Assembly: GCF_030730925.1 (NCBI RefSeq)
Contig: NZ_JAVAMB010000018.1
Location: 32,240 to 96,239, forward strand
Direction of reading: 5' to 3'
DNA from: Flavobacterium sp. DG2-3
GTDB lineage: Bacteria; Bacteroidota; Bacteroidia; Flavobacteriales; Flavobacteriaceae
DNA length: 64,000 nucleotides
Shown here: positions 62,886 through 64,000 of the stretch, piece after piece
How positions within the stretch are numbered: the first letter of the stretch is position 1
Layout of the letters: the number at the start of each line of letters is the position of its first letter
The notes under the pieces: generated by a model
What the model saw: only the letters and a program-made list of their open reading frames with translations
What the model was told of the DNA's origin: nothing
Databases searched by the model: none
Made by a program: the position numbers and the translations under genes

Positions 62886-63359
62886 CTAAATTTTAAGCTC
62901 TGCAGCTCGCTGAAAAAAGCCTTGAGTTGCCAATTTTTGCTCGGTTTCTTCAATGGCTTTCAGAAGATTGTTCTGATTATCGGTAATTTCGTTGAGCGTT
63001 TTTTTCATCACCGCCCAAACAGGCTGCATTTTTACGACAAGTTCTTTTCCTTTAGCTGTCAAAACAATTAGTCTTTTGCGTTCGTCTAGTTTGTCTTTTT
63101 TAGAACTGATTAATTTTTGCTTTTCCAATTCCTTCAATAAACTAATTGTTGACGGATGGCTATAGCCAATTTCACTTGCAATTTCGACAACGCTTAGCAT
63201 TTCTTTAATGTGCAGCGTATAGATTACAGGAAACCATTTCGGTTCAAAATCAATGTCAAAAGACTTATAGATTAAAGCGCCGTCTTTGCGCAATTGCTCG
63301 CTCAGACGCTGCAATCGCGTTGATATGGCCAGTATGCCGATTTCGTCAATTATATTCAT
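62886..63359 (-). CDS. MarR family transcriptional regulator
   Basis: This 157-residue regulator has the MarR winged helix. The HTH segment is MLSVVEIASEIGYSHPSTIS, the wing is LISSKKDKLDERKRLIVLTA, and the C-terminal helices give the dimer interface. Its start is 2 bases after the GNAT stop on the same strand, so the two genes form one operon. It may control that operon or an unlinked target. The ligand is unknown. Confidence 0.88.
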   Translation of the reverse strand: MNIIDEIGILAISTRLQRLSEQLRKDGALIYKSFDIDFEPKWFPVIYTLHIKEMLSVVEIASEIGYSHPSTISLLKELEKQKLISSKKDKLDERKRLIVLTAKGKELVVKMQPVWAVMKKTLNEITDNQNNLLKAIEETEQKLATQGFFQRAAELKI

Positions 63360-63361
63360 TT

Positions 63362-63847
63362 CTATTGATTTAGTTTTAAATGGCAGAAAACATTATCGGG
63401 TCTCATTAACGGAAAATCGATTGGAAGTGCTTCTTTCGGAATCGTTACAAAATCATTTTTTTCATAAAAACGCAAAGCCGCCTGCAACAGCGTAACCGTT
63501 CCTAAATATAAGTCTTTTATTCCTTTTTCTTTGCTGTAGGCAATTAATTGCTCTAATAATTGTTGGGCAATTTGAAATTCTTTACCTCTAAATTCTCTCT
63601 TGACAAACATTTTTCTGATGGCTCCAGCTTCAGCATTAAATTTCACCAAAGCAATTGTACCAACCAATTTATCGTCTATAAAAGCGCCAAGAAAGATTCC
63701 GCCCGGCTTATAGTAAAAGTTCTCGATGTCCAATAAATCCGGCTGATCTTCTAAAGTAACGGGAACATTAAATTCTTTTTGCTGAATGTTTAAAATCAAA
63801 TCTACGATTTCATTTTCGTACTTGTTTTGTATAGGTTGAATGTGCAT
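63362..63847 (-). CDS. GNAT family N-acetyltransferase
   Basis: The protein has 161 residues. Typical GNAT parts are VDLILNIQQKEFNVPVTLED, FLGAFIDDKLVGTIALVKFN, AIRKMFVKREFRGKEFQIAQ (acetyl-CoA loop R-x-x-G-x-x, slightly degenerate) and AALRFYEKNDFVTI. GNAT-MarR pairs are frequent, and fused forms also exist in other bacteria. The substrate is unknown. It is the first gene of a two-gene operon with MarR. Confidence 0.87.
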   Translation of the reverse strand: MHIQPIQNKYENEIVDLILNIQQKEFNVPVTLEDQPDLLDIENFYYKPGGIFLGAFIDDKLVGTIALVKFNAEAGAIRKMFVKREFRGKEFQIAQQLLEQLIAYSKEKGIKDLYLGTVTLLQAALRFYEKNDFVTIPKEALPIDFPLMRPDNVFCHLKLNQ

Positions 63848-63926
63848 TTTATTGTATAATTATTAATTAAATTCCAATTTTTGAAATCCCAAATTCCAAA
63901 AAAAAGAGCGCAGCGATTTTTTTTGG

Positions 63927-64000
63927 TAAAATCTAAAATCTAAAATCTAAAATCTAAAATCTAAAATCTAAAATCTAAAATCTAAAATCTAAAATCTAAA
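63927..64000. repeat. Heptamer tandem repeat (TAAAATC)n
   Basis: The unit TAAAATC is repeated without error for at least 10 copies to the end of the window, so the true length is unknown. It lies upstream of the GNAT-MarR operon. There are no spacers, so it is not a CRISPR array. Shorter AAATCTA-rich runs are seen near 7550-7584. Confidence 0.9.

Noticed and set aside
63927..64000. CRISPR or attachment site at the window end
   Set aside because: The array is a simple 7-base tandem repeat without spacers or an integrase nearby.

Overview
The window looks like a chromosomal segment of a Flavobacterium-like member of the Bacteroidota. The signs are AT-rich intergenic DNA, promoters of the TTTG / TAnnTTTG type, a SusC/SusD polysaccharide-utilization locus (PUL) under a hybrid two-component regulator, and a giant type IX-secreted adhesin with its PorP/SprF and OmpA partners. 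No rRNA, tRNA, CRISPR array, intact insertion sequence or prophage was recognised. All calls come from reading the sequence and recalling protein families; no database search was run.

Layout. 0-9 kb: a DapB-like reductase paralog, a thiolase, a siderophore-type TonB receptor, a luciferase-like flavin monooxygenase, and a DUF1634 + TauE/SafE exporter pair. 9-20 kb: an AraC regulator, two GNAT-fold proteins, two DoxX proteins, a zinc-type alcohol dehydrogenase, a small membrane protein paired with a GNAT of the Bacteroidota arginine-operon type, a TonB receptor, a PKD lipoprotein, a CPBP protease and a LytS/LytTR two-component pair. 20-21 kb: an outer-membrane barrel protein. 21-39.4 kb: the PUL, made of an HTCS sensor-regulator on the minus strand, then SusC, SusD, a GH5-like lipoprotein, a GH43-like enzyme, a GH2 enzyme, a GH43, a lipoprotein aldose 1-epimerase and a second GH43 lipoprotein. 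The set suggests a galactose/arabinose/xylose-containing plant glycan, but the exact substrate cannot be read from sequence. 39.5-41.2 kb: a toxin-antitoxin-like pair (XRE-HTH/DUF6922 fusion plus AbiEii nucleotidyltransferase, the latter apparently frameshifted) and a FabZ-like hotdog protein lacking the usual catalytic His. 41.3-55.1 kb: a minus-strand operon with a roughly 3600-residue adhesin (15 PKD-like and 16 DUF11 repeats plus a type B T9SS sorting domain), PorP/SprF and an OmpA/PD40 protein. 55.3-64 kb: a BamA-like barrel, an AraC + TetX-like monooxygenase pair, a Lys/Ala/Glu-rich charge-polarised protein, RidA, a Crp/Fnr regulator overlapping a transposase-derived zinc-ribbon protein, a roadblock/LC7 protein, a nitroreductase with a divergent HxlR regulator, and a GNAT-MarR pair.

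The most unusual non-coding feature is the density of long palindromic intergenic repeats. At least eight families occur, several nested inside one another, and the longer intergenic gaps are largely filled with them. The most interesting coding candidates are the fused AbiE-like antitoxin with its palindromic operator, the zinc-ribbon/Crp overlap, and several enzymes that have lost expected catalytic residues.
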